Assembly (NCBI GenBank): GCA_002402125.1
Contig: NVVG01000064.1
Coordinates: 14,612-20,842, forward strand
Source of the DNA: Moraxellaceae bacterium
Lineage (GTDB): Bacteria; Pseudomonadota; Gammaproteobacteria; Pseudomonadales; Ketobacteraceae
Direction: 5' to 3'
DNA: 6,231 nt
In this document: piece by piece, positions 1-6,231 of the stretch
How positions within the stretch are numbered: the first letter of the stretch is position 1
How the letters are laid out: every line of letters starts with the position of its first letter
Program-made: the position numbers and the translations under genes
The notes under the pieces: generated by a model
What the model was told of the DNA's origin: nothing
What the model saw: the letters and a program-made list of their open reading frames with translations, nothing else
The model's database searches: none

Positions 1-411
1 TCTAAACCAACTATCATCATCACCGAAGGTTTGGTCAACTACTTTGATCTCCAGACCATTTCGAACGTCTGGAAAAAGATCCAACAGCTAACCAATCAAT
101 TTCCTAGTGCTTGGTATATGACTGATCTCGTACCTAGACTGCAACATGAATCATCCTACAAATACGCCCGATTAGCCGAGCTATTCATGAGAGGTGTCGT
201 GCGCGCCAACGTCAACCTGCATTACGGCTCAGATCAAGAAATAGTTGATGGTTTCCAGGCCTGTGGGTTCGCAGAAACCAGGGTACACCACCCCGAAGAC
301 TATTACGCAAGCCTCGACATCCCCCAAACTCGAAGCGAATCGCTGATTCGTGTCGTAGAATCTCGCATCTCCCAAGAGAAACCACGACAGGGCATGACGC
401 CAGCCTCCTAA
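1..411 (+). CDS. Class I SAM-dependent methyltransferase, LCM/COG3315-like, 3' part only
   Basis: The reading frame is open from the first base and stops at TAA 409-411, giving 136 visible residues. The gene is therefore cut by the left window edge. The visible part begins SKPTIIITEGLVNYF, which matches the 'P-T-hydrophobic-TEGL-x-Y' segment of the leucine carboxyl methyltransferase / COG3315 O-methyltransferase-like family. In that family this strand follows the SAM-binding core and is followed by helices and a C-terminal region; here the latter includes an 'ACGF' turn and 'VHHPEDY'. The glycine-rich SAM-binding motif must lie upstream of the window and cannot be checked. A TTG at 31 could be mistaken for a start, but it falls inside the conserved TEGL motif and is not one. 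The substrate is unknown: members of this superfamily methylate proteins or small molecules, and nothing here discriminates. The gene ends 63 bp before proA on the same strand, and a promoter-like element lies at its end, so it is probably a separate transcription unit. Confidence 0.8.
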   Translation, partial: SKPTIIITEGLVNYFDLQTISNVWKKIQQLTNQFPSAWYMTDLVPRLQHESSYKYARLAELFMRGVVRANVNLHYGSDQEIVDGFQACGFAETRVHHPEDYYASLDIPQTRSESLIRVVESRISQEKPRQGMTPAS

Positions 412-423
412 AACAGGTATAAT
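394..423 (+). promoter_or_regulatory. Candidate sigma-70 promoter for proA and following genes
   Basis: A perfect TATAAT lies at 418-423. Upstream, ATGACG at 394-399 matches four of six positions of TTGACA with an 18-bp spacer. The -35 box lies inside the last codons of the upstream methyltransferase gene. Transcription would begin near 430, leaving a leader of about 45 nt before the proA ATG. There is no extended -10 TG. The -10 match is seen directly; promoter activity is inferred. An AT-rich hexamer can arise by chance, but its position in the only gap before the cluster supports the call. Confidence 0.5.
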
Positions 424-474
424 TGGCCTTTTCTGGGAACCTCCCGACGCAAGATCTTGTAAAGGCATTTAGGA

Positions 475-1731
475 ATGGACGTTAAAGCGTATATGGCCGA
501 TGTTGGCCAACAAGCCCGCGTGGCATCACGAGTCATCGGCAAAACCGGTACTGGCATTAAAAACACCGCACTTTTGGCCATGGCAGATGCCATCGATGCC
601 TCTCGCGATGCCCTGATTGCGGCAAACCACCTTGATCTCGAGAGCGGTCGCAAGAATGGTTTAGAGCCTGCATTGCTTGACCGCCTTGAGCTTACCCCTG
701 CCGGCATCAACGGTATGATTGAAGGTTTACATCAGGTGGCAAAATTGCCTGATCCTGTTGGCACCATTACCGATCTAACCTACCAACCAAGCGGCATCCA
801 AGTAGGTAAGATGCGCGTACCTTTGGGTGTTGTTGGCATCATTTACGAGTCTCGCCCCAACGTTACCGTTGAAGCAGCAAGCTTGTGCCTTAAATCGGGC
901 AATGCGACCATCTTGCGCGGTGGCTCTGAAGCCATCAATTCTAACCAAGCTATTGCAATATGTATCAATCAAGGGCTCGAGAAAGCAGGCTTACCAAAAG
1001 GCGTTGTTCAAATTATTGAAACCACCGATCGCGCAGCGGTGGGTGAACTCATCACCATGCCTGAATATGTCGATGTCATTATACCTCGTGGCGGCAAAGG
1101 CCTCATCGAACGCATTAGCAACGATGCCAAGGTTCCGGTCATCAAACATTTAGACGGCAACTGTCATGTATACATTGATAGCGCAGCAGATAAAGAAAAA
1201 GCCATCAACATTGCCATTAACGCAAAAACCCAGCGCTATGGCACCTGCAACACCATGGAAACCCTGTTAATCGCTGAGCCAATCGCCGCAGAATTATTGC
1301 CTTTACTGGCTGAGCAATACCGCGCAAAAGCGGTTGAGCTACGGGGTTGTGCAAAAACCTGCGCCATCATTAGTGATGCTATCCCCGCTACAGAAGAAGA
1401 TTGGGGCACCGAATATCTTGCACCGATCCTGGCCATTAAAGTCGTCGCAGATATTGATGAGGCGATGGATCATATCAACCAATACAGCTCCGAACACACC
1501 GAAACCATCGTCACCGAAAACTACAGCCTCGCCCAACGTTTTTTACGAGAAGTCGATTCGAGTTCGGTCATGGTTAACGCTTCAACCCGGTTTGCCGATG
1601 GTTTTGAATATGGCCTGGGGGCTGAGATTGGTATCTCTACCGATAAGTTGCACGCTAGAGGTCCAGTAGGCTTAGAAGGGTTAACCACCCAAAAATACAT
1701 TGTATTAGGTGACGGGCATATCCGAACCTAA
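475..1731 (+). CDS. proA: Gamma-glutamyl phosphate reductase (glutamate-5-semialdehyde dehydrogenase)
   Basis: ProA carries out the second step of proline synthesis from glutamate: NADPH-dependent reduction of gamma-glutamyl phosphate, made by ProB, to glutamate-5-semialdehyde in the cytoplasm. The product is 418 aa, almost the same as E. coli ProA (417). It has the aldehyde-dehydrogenase-superfamily fold signatures: [17 protein letters not shown] (about 115-131), [13 protein letters not shown] (141-153) and the catalytic cysteine C258 in '[11 protein letters not shown]'. The ProA family signature spans about 324-345, with H333, H341 and the 'SSEHTETI' segment. The C-terminal '[21 protein letters not shown]' and '[15 protein letters not shown]' blocks are also conserved. 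The ATG at 475 is preceded by AAAGG (461-465) at 9-nt spacing, and the N-terminus aligns with known ProA. proB is not in the window. In Pseudomonas-type genomes proA lies next to nadD, as here, while proB is elsewhere. Confidence 0.98.
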   Translation: MDVKAYMADVGQQARVASRVIGKTGTGIKNTALLAMADAIDASRDALIAANHLDLESGRKNGLEPALLDRLELTPAGINGMIEGLHQVAKLPDPVGTITDLTYQPSGIQVGKMRVPLGVVGIIYESRPNVTVEAASLCLKSGNATILRGGSEAINSNQAIAICINQGLEKAGLPKGVVQIIETTDRAAVGELITMPEYVDVIIPRGGKGLIERISNDAKVPVIKHLDGNCHVYIDSAADKEKAINIAINAKTQRYGTCNTMETLLIAEPIAAELLPLLAEQYRAKAVELRGCAKTCAIISDAIPATEEDWGTEYLAPILAIKVVADIDEAMDHINQYSSEHTETIVTENYSLAQRFLREVDSSSVMVNASTRFADGFEYGLGAEIGISTDKLHARGPVGLEGLTTQKYIVLGDGHIRT

Positions 1732-1785
1732 TACCTCACGCATACCAGCAACAATTAAATTAACCGGCGTAGACAGGCAAAACTG

Positions 1786-2475
1786 GTGACACAGCAAGCG
1801 GTAAAAAAACCTGCCATTGGTCTAATGGGAGGGACATTTGATCCAATCCATCTTGGCCACTTGCGGCTTGCTTGGGAAGCACACTCTCTGTTGGGACTTA
1901 GCCAAACGGAGATAATGCCTTGCCACCTGCCTCCCCATCGAGACACCCCAAGCAGCAATGCGCAGCATCGACTGGAGATGGCTCGGTTAGCCTGTGCCGA
2001 CACGACGTCTTTTCACGTCAACGACTGGGAGATAGAAAAACAAACGAATTCCTATTCCATAGAAACATTGAGCCATCTACGTGAACATATTTCACCAGAT
2101 TCCCCCTTAGTGTTTATTATGGGAATGGATGCATTTCGCATGTTTTGCCGCTGGCACCGCTGGCAAGACATACTAAACTTGTGCCATCTGTGGGTATCAC
2201 ACCGTCCAGGATCCTCACCCCCAGAAGAGCATTCCGACGAGTTTCAGCTCCTTCAACAACATCGGGCAGCACAGCCAAAGGATTTGCTGGCCTCCCCAGC
2301 AGGCAAGATACATGTACATAACACTACCGCATTGGATATTTCTGCAACACAATTAAGGGACAATATTGATCAAGGTTTTGAACCTCGATTTCTATTACCC
2401 GAGCCCGTATGGCAATACATTAAGCAACAACAACTTTACGGCTGGCAGAAGAATACAACCTTTTCCGACAAATAA
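1786..2475 (+). CDS. nadD: Nicotinate-nucleotide adenylyltransferase (NaMN adenylyltransferase)
   Basis: NadD transfers AMP from ATP to nicotinate mononucleotide to give deamido-NAD, the step before NAD synthetase. The product is 229 aa, slightly longer than E. coli NadD (213). The nucleotidyltransferase motifs are present: GGTFDPIHLGHL (15-26), containing the H-x-G-H site H22/H25; 'SYSIETL' (89-95); 'FIMGMDAF' (110-117); and the C-terminal 'ISATQLR' (185-191), the ISSTxIR-type ATP-binding motif. The start is GTG at 1786, with AGG at 1775-1777 at 8-nt spacing. The first downstream ATG (1825) encodes M14, immediately before the GGTFDP loop, and would delete the first beta strand, so GTG is preferred. 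The gene lies 54 bp after proA and 14 bp before rsfS. The extra length is at the short N-terminal lead and at the C-terminal tail after 'QLYGW'. Confidence 0.97.
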   Translation: MTQQAVKKPAIGLMGGTFDPIHLGHLRLAWEAHSLLGLSQTEIMPCHLPPHRDTPSSNAQHRLEMARLACADTTSFHVNDWEIEKQTNSYSIETLSHLREHISPDSPLVFIMGMDAFRMFCRWHRWQDILNLCHLWVSHRPGSSPPEEHSDEFQLLQQHRAAQPKDLLASPAGKIHVHNTTALDISATQLRDNIDQGFEPRFLLPEPVWQYIKQQQLYGWQKNTTFSDK

Positions 2476-2489
2476 CAGGTTAGCAACGA

Positions 2490-2852
2490 ATGACAAAGAC
2501 AATCGAACAAATTAAACAAAGCGCAATAACCTCACTAGAGGGATTAAAAGCAAAAGACATCGTGGTTTTAGATGTAAAGCCGTTAACCAGCATGGCTGAC
2601 TATATGATTGTGGCCAGCGGCACCTCAAAACGGCATATTAGCGCAGTGGCAGAAAGCGTCTATATCGACGCAAAAAAAGCCGGAATAAAAGCCTCGATGG
2701 AAGGCGAGCCAGGTTCTGACTGGGTATTAGTCGACATGTTTGATGTCATTGTTCATATCATGACCCCCGATACACGTGCATTTTACGACCTTGAAAGCCT
2801 CTGGACGATGACACCGGACGGCAAAAAAAATCCAGATGACGGAAGCGTATAA
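2490..2852 (+). CDS. rsfS: Ribosome silencing factor RsfS (Iojap/DUF143 family)
   Basis: RsfS binds ribosomal protein L14 (uL14) on the 50S subunit and blocks joining with 30S, lowering translation in stationary phase or starvation. The product is 120 aa (E. coli 105). Conserved segments are 'KAKDIVVLDV' (20-29), 'DYMIVASGTSKRHI' (37-50), 'EGEPGSDWVLVDMFDVIVHIM' (71-91) and 'TRAFYDLESLW' (95-105). The domain ends at W105, and about 15 polar residues follow as a tail (TMTPDGKKNPDDGSV) of no evident function. The ATG at 2490 has a modest AGG at 2477-2479, 10 nt upstream. The gene begins 14 bp after the nadD stop, so translational coupling is plausible. The nadD-rsfS-rlmH order is widely conserved in proteobacteria and supports the call. 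Confidence 0.96.
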   Translation: MTKTIEQIKQSAITSLEGLKAKDIVVLDVKPLTSMADYMIVASGTSKRHISAVAESVYIDAKKAGIKASMEGEPGSDWVLVDMFDVIVHIMTPDTRAFYDLESLWTMTPDGKKNPDDGSV

Positions 2853-2856
2853 CTGT

Positions 2857-2881
2857 CTTTTTCTCAACCTTTTTCTCAACC
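2857..2881 (+). repeat. Perfect 12-bp tandem duplication between rsfS and rlmH
   Basis: The unit CTTTTTCTCAAC occurs twice in direct head-to-tail order at 2857-2868 and 2869-2880, and the following C continues the period. It fills much of the 56-bp gap, which otherwise holds the rlmH leader. The transcript here would be pyrimidine-rich. It is not an inverted repeat and lacks the stem of an intrinsic terminator, so a recent local duplication is the simplest reading. Any effect on rlmH translation or mRNA stability is unknown. Confidence 0.95.
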
Positions 2882-2908
2882 AACTCCGTCATAGGCAGCA
2901 TTTAAAAC

Positions 2909-3376
2909 ATGCGAATTAAACTGATCGCGGTTGGCACCAAGATGCCAAGCTGGGTGAACGAGGGCTTTAAGGAATATCAAAAGCGCCTCAATCAAGACAT
3001 TGTTCTTGAACTACAGGAAATACCAGCGGGCAAGCGCGGAAAAAATGCTGACCTCGTACGCATCACCGAAAAAGAGGGAGAGCAAATGCTTGCCGCCATA
3101 GGCAGCAATGACCGAGTGATTGCGTTAGACGTAAAAGGTAAACGCTATACCACAGATTCGATGGCGAGTCGTCTGCAAGAATTACTACCTCAGGGCCAGC
3201 ATATCTCACTATTCATCGGCGGCCCTGAAGGTTTATCGCCAAGTTGCTTGCAACGGGCCGATGAAAAATGGTCTCTATCGGATTTAACCCTACCTCACCC
3301 TTTGGTTCGCGTTATACTTGCCGAGCAACTTTACCGTTGCTGGAGTGTCATTCAAGGTCACCCCTACCATCGATGA
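2909..3376 (+). CDS. rlmH: 23S rRNA (pseudouridine1915-N3)-methyltransferase RlmH
   Basis: RlmH is a SPOUT-class (trefoil-knot) SAM-dependent enzyme that methylates pseudouridine 1915 in helix 69 of 23S rRNA, acting on assembled 70S ribosomes. The product is 155 aa, the same length as E. coli RlmH. Visible motifs are '[10 protein letters not shown]' (7-16), '[12 protein letters not shown]' (37-48), the SAM-binding 'FIGGPEGLS' (102-110), and the knot and tail '[18 protein letters not shown]' (126-143) ending in HPYHR (151-155). E. coli RlmH has a final Glu after this tail; here the stop follows the Arg directly, with the functional HPYHR retained. The ATG at 2909 has only a distant AGG (2893-2895, about 13 nt), so initiation may be weak. 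The gene follows the 12-bp duplication and ends 10 bp before the mrdA ATG. Confidence 0.97.
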   Translation: MRIKLIAVGTKMPSWVNEGFKEYQKRLNQDIVLELQEIPAGKRGKNADLVRITEKEGEQMLAAIGSNDRVIALDVKGKRYTTDSMASRLQELLPQGQHISLFIGGPEGLSPSCLQRADEKWSLSDLTLPHPLVRVILAEQLYRCWSVIQGHPYHR

Positions 3377-3386
3377 TAAGTTCTCT

Positions 3387-5300
3387 ATGACTAAGCCATC
3401 AACCTTTAAAGACCATTATCTCGAAACTCGCATATTCAAACGGCGCGCGTTAACATCCGCAGCCATCGTGTTTTTCGCAATGCTGCTGTTAATTTCAAGA
3501 TTGTTTTATTTACAAGTCTATCAACACGACACCTATCGCACCAAGGCCGAGAACAACCGCATTAGCAAAGAACCTATCGCGCCGAACCGAGGACTCGTGT
3601 TTGATCGCAATGGCGTGCTACTCGCCGACAATCAACCCACCTATTCTGTCAGCATTATCAAAGAACGCTCAGCCGACATCAACCAAACCATCGCCAACAT
3701 TGGCAAACTCATCACAATTACGCAAGACACCAAAAAGCGCTTTAAAAAACGCTTAGCCCAACGCCGCCGCCCCTATAGCGCAGTGCCCCTACGCTACCGT
3801 CTCAATGAAAAAGAAATTGCCCAGCTGGCAGTGAATCTGCATAAAATGCCCAGTGTCAGCATTGAGGCCTCATTGGTTCGCAGCTATCCTCACAAAGACG
3901 CCCTAGCCCATACCATCGGTTATGTTGGTCGGATCAACCAACGCGAATTAAAAAAGGTCAATACCAACAACTACAGCGCCACAGAACACATCGGCAAAAC
4001 TGGCATTGAGCGTTTTTATGAGGACCAACTGCACGGCAAGGTAGGGTACCAAACTGTCGAGACCGATGCGAAAGGTAGAATCACTCGCATCCTGGATCGA
4101 GAATCCCCCACTCCAGGAGACAACCTTCACCTGTATTTAGATTGGCCCACGCAACAAGCTGCCATTCAATCACTAGCGGGGCGTCGTGGCGCAGCCATCG
4201 CGATTGACCCAAAAACCGGTGGCGTTCTCGCCTTCCTCAGCATGCCCGCATTTGACGCCAACTTATTTGTAACCGGCATTGATTATAAGTCTTATAACGA
4301 TCTTCGGGATTCCCGGTCACGGCCGCTATTTAATCGCGGCATCCAGGGCCAATACCCTCCCGGCTCGACCATCAAACCTATCATTGGTCTTGCAGGAATT
4401 GAGAAAGGCGCCACCTCCTGGGAGCATACCATCTACGACCCTGGTTGGTTTAAACTTGAAAACGATGATCACCTGTATCGCGACTGGAAGAAATATGGCC
4501 ACGGCATGGTCAATCTGGATAAGGCGATCATGCGCTCTTGCGATACCTATTTTTATGCATTAGCCCATAAACTTGGCATCGATAACATTCATGACTTTAT
4601 GGCCCCCTTTGGTTTTGGAACACGTACTCATATTGACCTAATTAGCGAAAAGCCCGGCATACTTCCTTCTCGATTTTGGAAAAAAGCCACCAAGAGTCTA
4701 CCATGGTACCCTGGTGAAACCTTAATTTCAGGCATCGGACAAGGTTTTATGTTAGCCACCCCCTTACAGTTAGCCGTAAGCACAGCCATCCTTGCCAACC
4801 GAGGCAAAATGATCGCACCTAGAATGGTTCGTTCAATTGAAAGCGATGGCGTCGTTACGCATCTGCCTACCCCCAAGAAAAATAACGACATCATACTGAA
4901 TGATCCAGAGAACTGGAAAAAAATCATCGCCGCCATGGTCAAGGTCGTACACAATCCTCGCGGCACCGCTCACAAGCTATCCAAAGGGCTAAAATATACG
5001 ATGGCGGGGAAATCCGGCACAGCACAGGTATTTACCATCAAACAGGATGAGAAATACGACGAGAGCAAAATCTCCGAGTGGAACAGGGATCACGCATTAT
5101 TTATTGCCTTTGCTCCCGTTGACGACCCAATAATAGCAGTGGCTGTTATTGTTGAAAATGGCGGTGGTGGCGGCACCAATGCAGGCCCCGTGGCCCGAGC
5201 CATGATGGATGCATATATTTTGCCGCAATTAGGCAGCATTCAGTTAAACTCACAACGCCATTCTCAACCCAGCTCTGCGAATACACAACGCCATGAGTAA
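3387..5300 (+). CDS. mrdA: Penicillin-binding protein 2, elongasome D,D-transpeptidase
   Basis: This class B PBP cross-links new peptidoglycan in the lateral wall together with RodA, and is the usual target of mecillinam-type beta-lactams. From the ATG at 3387 it is 637 aa (E. coli PBP2 633). A short basic cytoplasmic N-terminus is followed by one membrane anchor (about 21-45). The dimerisation/pedestal domain follows, with 'IAPNRGLVFDRNG' (about 64-76) and 'HTIGYVGRIN' (about 175-184). The transpeptidase domain (about 265-610) contains the catalytic S327-x-x-K330 in 'YPPGSTIKP', the SxD triad S384-C385-D386 in 'SCDTYFY', and K542-S-G-T in 'AGKSGTAQVF'. The frame stays open upstream to a TTG at 3318, but those 23 codons overlap the conserved rlmH end in another frame and do not resemble PBP2, so the ATG is preferred. 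Upstream there is only a weak AAG-type ribosome site (3378-3380). With a 10-nt gap from the rlmH stop, reinitiation or coupling is likely. The C-terminal tail is polar and poorly conserved. Confidence 0.97.
   Translation: MTKPSTFKDHYLETRIFKRRALTSAAIVFFAMLLLISRLFYLQVYQHDTYRTKAENNRISKEPIAPNRGLVFDRNGVLLADNQPTYSVSIIKERSADINQTIANIGKLITITQDTKKRFKKRLAQRRRPYSAVPLRYRLNEKEIAQLAVNLHKMPSVSIEASLVRSYPHKDALAHTIGYVGRINQRELKKVNTNNYSATEHIGKTGIERFYEDQLHGKVGYQTVETDAKGRITRILDRESPTPGDNLHLYLDWPTQQAAIQSLAGRRGAAIAIDPKTGGVLAFLSMPAFDANLFVTGIDYKSYNDLRDSRSRPLFNRGIQGQYPPGSTIKPIIGLAGIEKGATSWEHTIYDPGWFKLENDDHLYRDWKKYGHGMVNLDKAIMRSCDTYFYALAHKLGIDNIHDFMAPFGFGTRTHIDLISEKPGILPSRFWKKATKSLPWYPGETLISGIGQGFMLATPLQLAVSTAILANRGKMIAPRMVRSIESDGVVTHLPTPKKNNDIILNDPENWKKIIAAMVKVVHNPRGTAHKLSKGLKYTMAGKSGTAQVFTIKQDEKYDESKISEWNRDHALFIAFAPVDDPIIAVAVIVENGGGGGTNAGPVARAMMDAYILPQLGSIQLNSQRHSQPSSANTQRHE
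5251..5294 (+). repeat. 11-bp direct repeat at the mrdA 3' end and rodA start
   Basis: CACAACGCCAT occurs at 5251-5261 and again at 5284-5294, exactly 33 bp apart. In the mrdA frame both copies encode Gln-Arg-His, giving 'SQRH' and 'TQRH' in the PBP2 tail. The second copy runs into the first two bases of the rodA ATG. Sequence outside the 11 bp shows little similarity between the copies. It may be the remnant of a small in-frame duplication, or coincidence in a low-constraint tail. Confidence 0.7.
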
Positions 5301-6231
5301 AAACGATTTCACCCGCCAATTTCGCAGTTACGGTTCACCGGTTACCCGACGCACCAGTTTACTGCGATCAATTCACCTAGATTCTCCATTACTGGGTGGT
5401 TTACTCATTTTGTTGACCGTTGGGCTGTTTGTCCTATACAGCGCCAGCGGTGAAGATATAGATACCGTTAGGCGACAGTTTGTACGCATCGTTATTGGTT
5501 TGGTTGTTATGATGGTGATGGCGCAAATCTCCCCTCGCAGCTATCAACGCTGGAGCCCATGGTTATTTGGCATTGGTATTGGTTTACTCATTGGCGTACT
5601 GGCCCTTGGTACCCAAGCGAAAGGCGCACAACGCTGGTTACCGTTACCCGGAGGCATTCGCTTTCAGCCATCAGAGGTCATGAAACTCATCGTCCCCATG
5701 ATGGTGTCGTGGTATTTGACAGAACGCGCCTTGCCGCCACAATGGAAACCCGTCTTAGCTTCAGCCATATTGATTCTTGTGCCCACCTTACTCATCGCAA
5801 AACAACCCGATTTAGGCACATCATTATTGATTGCCAGCTCCGGCATTTTTGCGCTTTTTCTAGCCGGGTTACGCTGGCGAGTCATCGCAGGTTTTGCGCT
5901 AAGCATGCTTCCCATTGCAATTGGCGCCTGGTTTTTGATGCTTGACTACCAAAAACAACGGGTACTTACCTTTCTCAACCCTGAAAGTGACCCCTGGGGG
6001 ACTGGCTGGAATATCATTCAATCTAAAACTGCTATCGGTTCGGGGGGCATTAGCGGCAAGGGTTGGCTCAATGGCACCCAGGCGCACCTGGATTTCCTAC
6101 CAGAAAGCCATACTGATTTTATTATTGCTGTTCTAGCTGAAGAATTTGGCTTGTTAGGCATCTGTTCATTATTAATATTATATTTTCTCATTATTGGCCG
6201 CGGTATCTTCATTGCCATGAACGCACAGGAC
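5293..6231 (+). CDS. rodA: RodA, SEDS peptidoglycan glycosyltransferase, 3' end missing
   Basis: RodA polymerises lipid II into glycan strands in the inner membrane as the partner of PBP2 in the rod complex. The frame is open from ATG 5293 to the window edge, giving 313 codons. E. coli RodA is 370 aa, so roughly the last 60 residues, including the usual 'PLPLVSYGG' region, lie outside. Residues 1-30 are a polar, basic cytoplasmic lead. About seven to eight hydrophobic segments follow (near 33-51, 63-79, 90-106, 130-142, 154-170, 174-192, 198-216 and 276-300). SEDS motifs are 'KGAQRWLPL' (110-118), 'FQPSEVMKL' (124-132), 'KQPDLGTSLL' (170-179), 'DYQKQRVLTFLNPESDP' (218-234), 'SKTAIGSGGISGKGWLNGTQ' (244-263) and 'LDFLPESHTDF' (266-276). 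D275 in HTDF corresponds to the conserved catalytic Asp of RodA. The start codon overlaps the mrdA stop by 8 bp and no clear Shine-Dalgarno precedes it, which suggests translation coupled to mrdA. The nearest upstream in-frame stop is at 5245, with no ATG/GTG/TTG between. Confidence 0.96.
   Translation, partial: MSKNDFTRQFRSYGSPVTRRTSLLRSIHLDSPLLGGLLILLTVGLFVLYSASGEDIDTVRRQFVRIVIGLVVMMVMAQISPRSYQRWSPWLFGIGIGLLIGVLALGTQAKGAQRWLPLPGGIRFQPSEVMKLIVPMMVSWYLTERALPPQWKPVLASAILILVPTLLIAKQPDLGTSLLIASSGIFALFLAGLRWRVIAGFALSMLPIAIGAWFLMLDYQKQRVLTFLNPESDPWGTGWNIIQSKTAIGSGGISGKGWLNGTQAHLDFLPESHTDFIIAVLAEEFGLLGICSLLILYFLIIGRGIFIAMNAQD

Noticed and set aside
31..411. A complete 126-aa gene starting at TTG 31
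   Set aside because: The frame is open to base 1 and the TTG lies inside the conserved TEGL motif, so this is the tail of a longer gene cut by the window edge.
435..445. Small hairpin GGGA-ACC-TCCC in the proA leader as a terminator or attenuator
   Set aside because: The stem is only four pairs with a 3-nt loop and no T-run follows; it is too weak to support a regulatory call.
408..710. Minus-strand open frame of 100 codons over the proA start, and similar minus-strand frames elsewhere
   Set aside because: They lie opposite strongly conserved genes, have no recognisable motifs, and are explained as shadows of the plus-strand codons.
1732..1785. Separate promoter or regulatory element in the proA-nadD gap
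   Set aside because: The gap is AT-rich in part but I could not find a paired -35/-10 set or inverted repeat; apart from the nadD ribosome site I see nothing.
2853..2908. Intrinsic terminator after rsfS suggested by the T-rich runs
   Set aside because: The T-runs belong to the tandem duplication, and there is no GC-rich inverted repeat before them.
4526..4550. Cysteine in the SxD motif of PBP2 (SCD instead of the E. coli SAD) as an unusual active-site change
   Set aside because: The middle position of this motif varies in class B PBPs and, from memory, SCD is common in Pseudomonas-type PBP2, so it is not notable.
5559..5945. 128-codon plus-strand frame inside the rodA region
   Set aside because: It is an alternative frame of rodA; the 5293-6231 frame carries all the SEDS motifs and is continuously open.
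1..6231. A novel defence system, mobile element, CRISPR array or RNA gene
   Set aside because: All space is filled by intact, recognisable housekeeping genes with short gaps; no repeats of the right kind, transposase, integrase or tRNA-like sequence was seen.

Overview
The window is an almost gap-free run of plus-strand genes with the order proA – nadD – rsfS – rlmH – mrdA (PBP2) – rodA. It is preceded by the 3' end of a class I SAM-dependent methyltransferase gene. The protein motifs, the gene order (well known from Pseudomonas and relatives) and the moderate base composition point to a gammaproteobacterium, probably rod-shaped, of the broad Pseudomonadales/Oceanospirillales/Cellvibrionales type. 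The sequence alone does not support a genus.

Layout: 1-411 is the C-terminal part of the methyltransferase, cut by the left edge. 412-474 is a short leader with a consensus TATAAT -10 box, probably the proA-operon promoter. 475-1731 is proA (proline synthesis). 1786-2475 is nadD (NAD synthesis, GTG start). 2490-2852 is rsfS (ribosome silencing factor). 2853-2908 is a gap carrying a perfect 12-bp tandem duplication. 2909-3376 is rlmH (23S rRNA pseudouridine methyltransferase). 3387-5300 is mrdA, the elongation-specific transpeptidase. 5293-6231 is rodA, the glycosyltransferase partner of PBP2, which overlaps the mrdA stop by 8 bp and is cut by the right edge after 313 codons.

The genes fall into three functional blocks: amino-acid and cofactor supply (proA, nadD), large-subunit/70S ribosome control (rsfS, rlmH) and lateral wall growth (mrdA, rodA). 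Spacing is 54, 14, 56, 10 and -8 bp, with no convincing terminator between genes, so co-transcription of nadD to rodA, and possibly from proA, is plausible. Every gene looks intact apart from the two cut by the window edges.

This is an ordinary conserved housekeeping region. I found no mobile element, CRISPR array, RNA gene or undescribed system. The observations listed are small: a tandem duplication, a promoter candidate, start-site issues, a short repeat at the mrdA/rodA junction and an unfamiliar upstream neighbour. No stretch over 300 bases lacks a gene, and I saw no credible gene on the minus strand.
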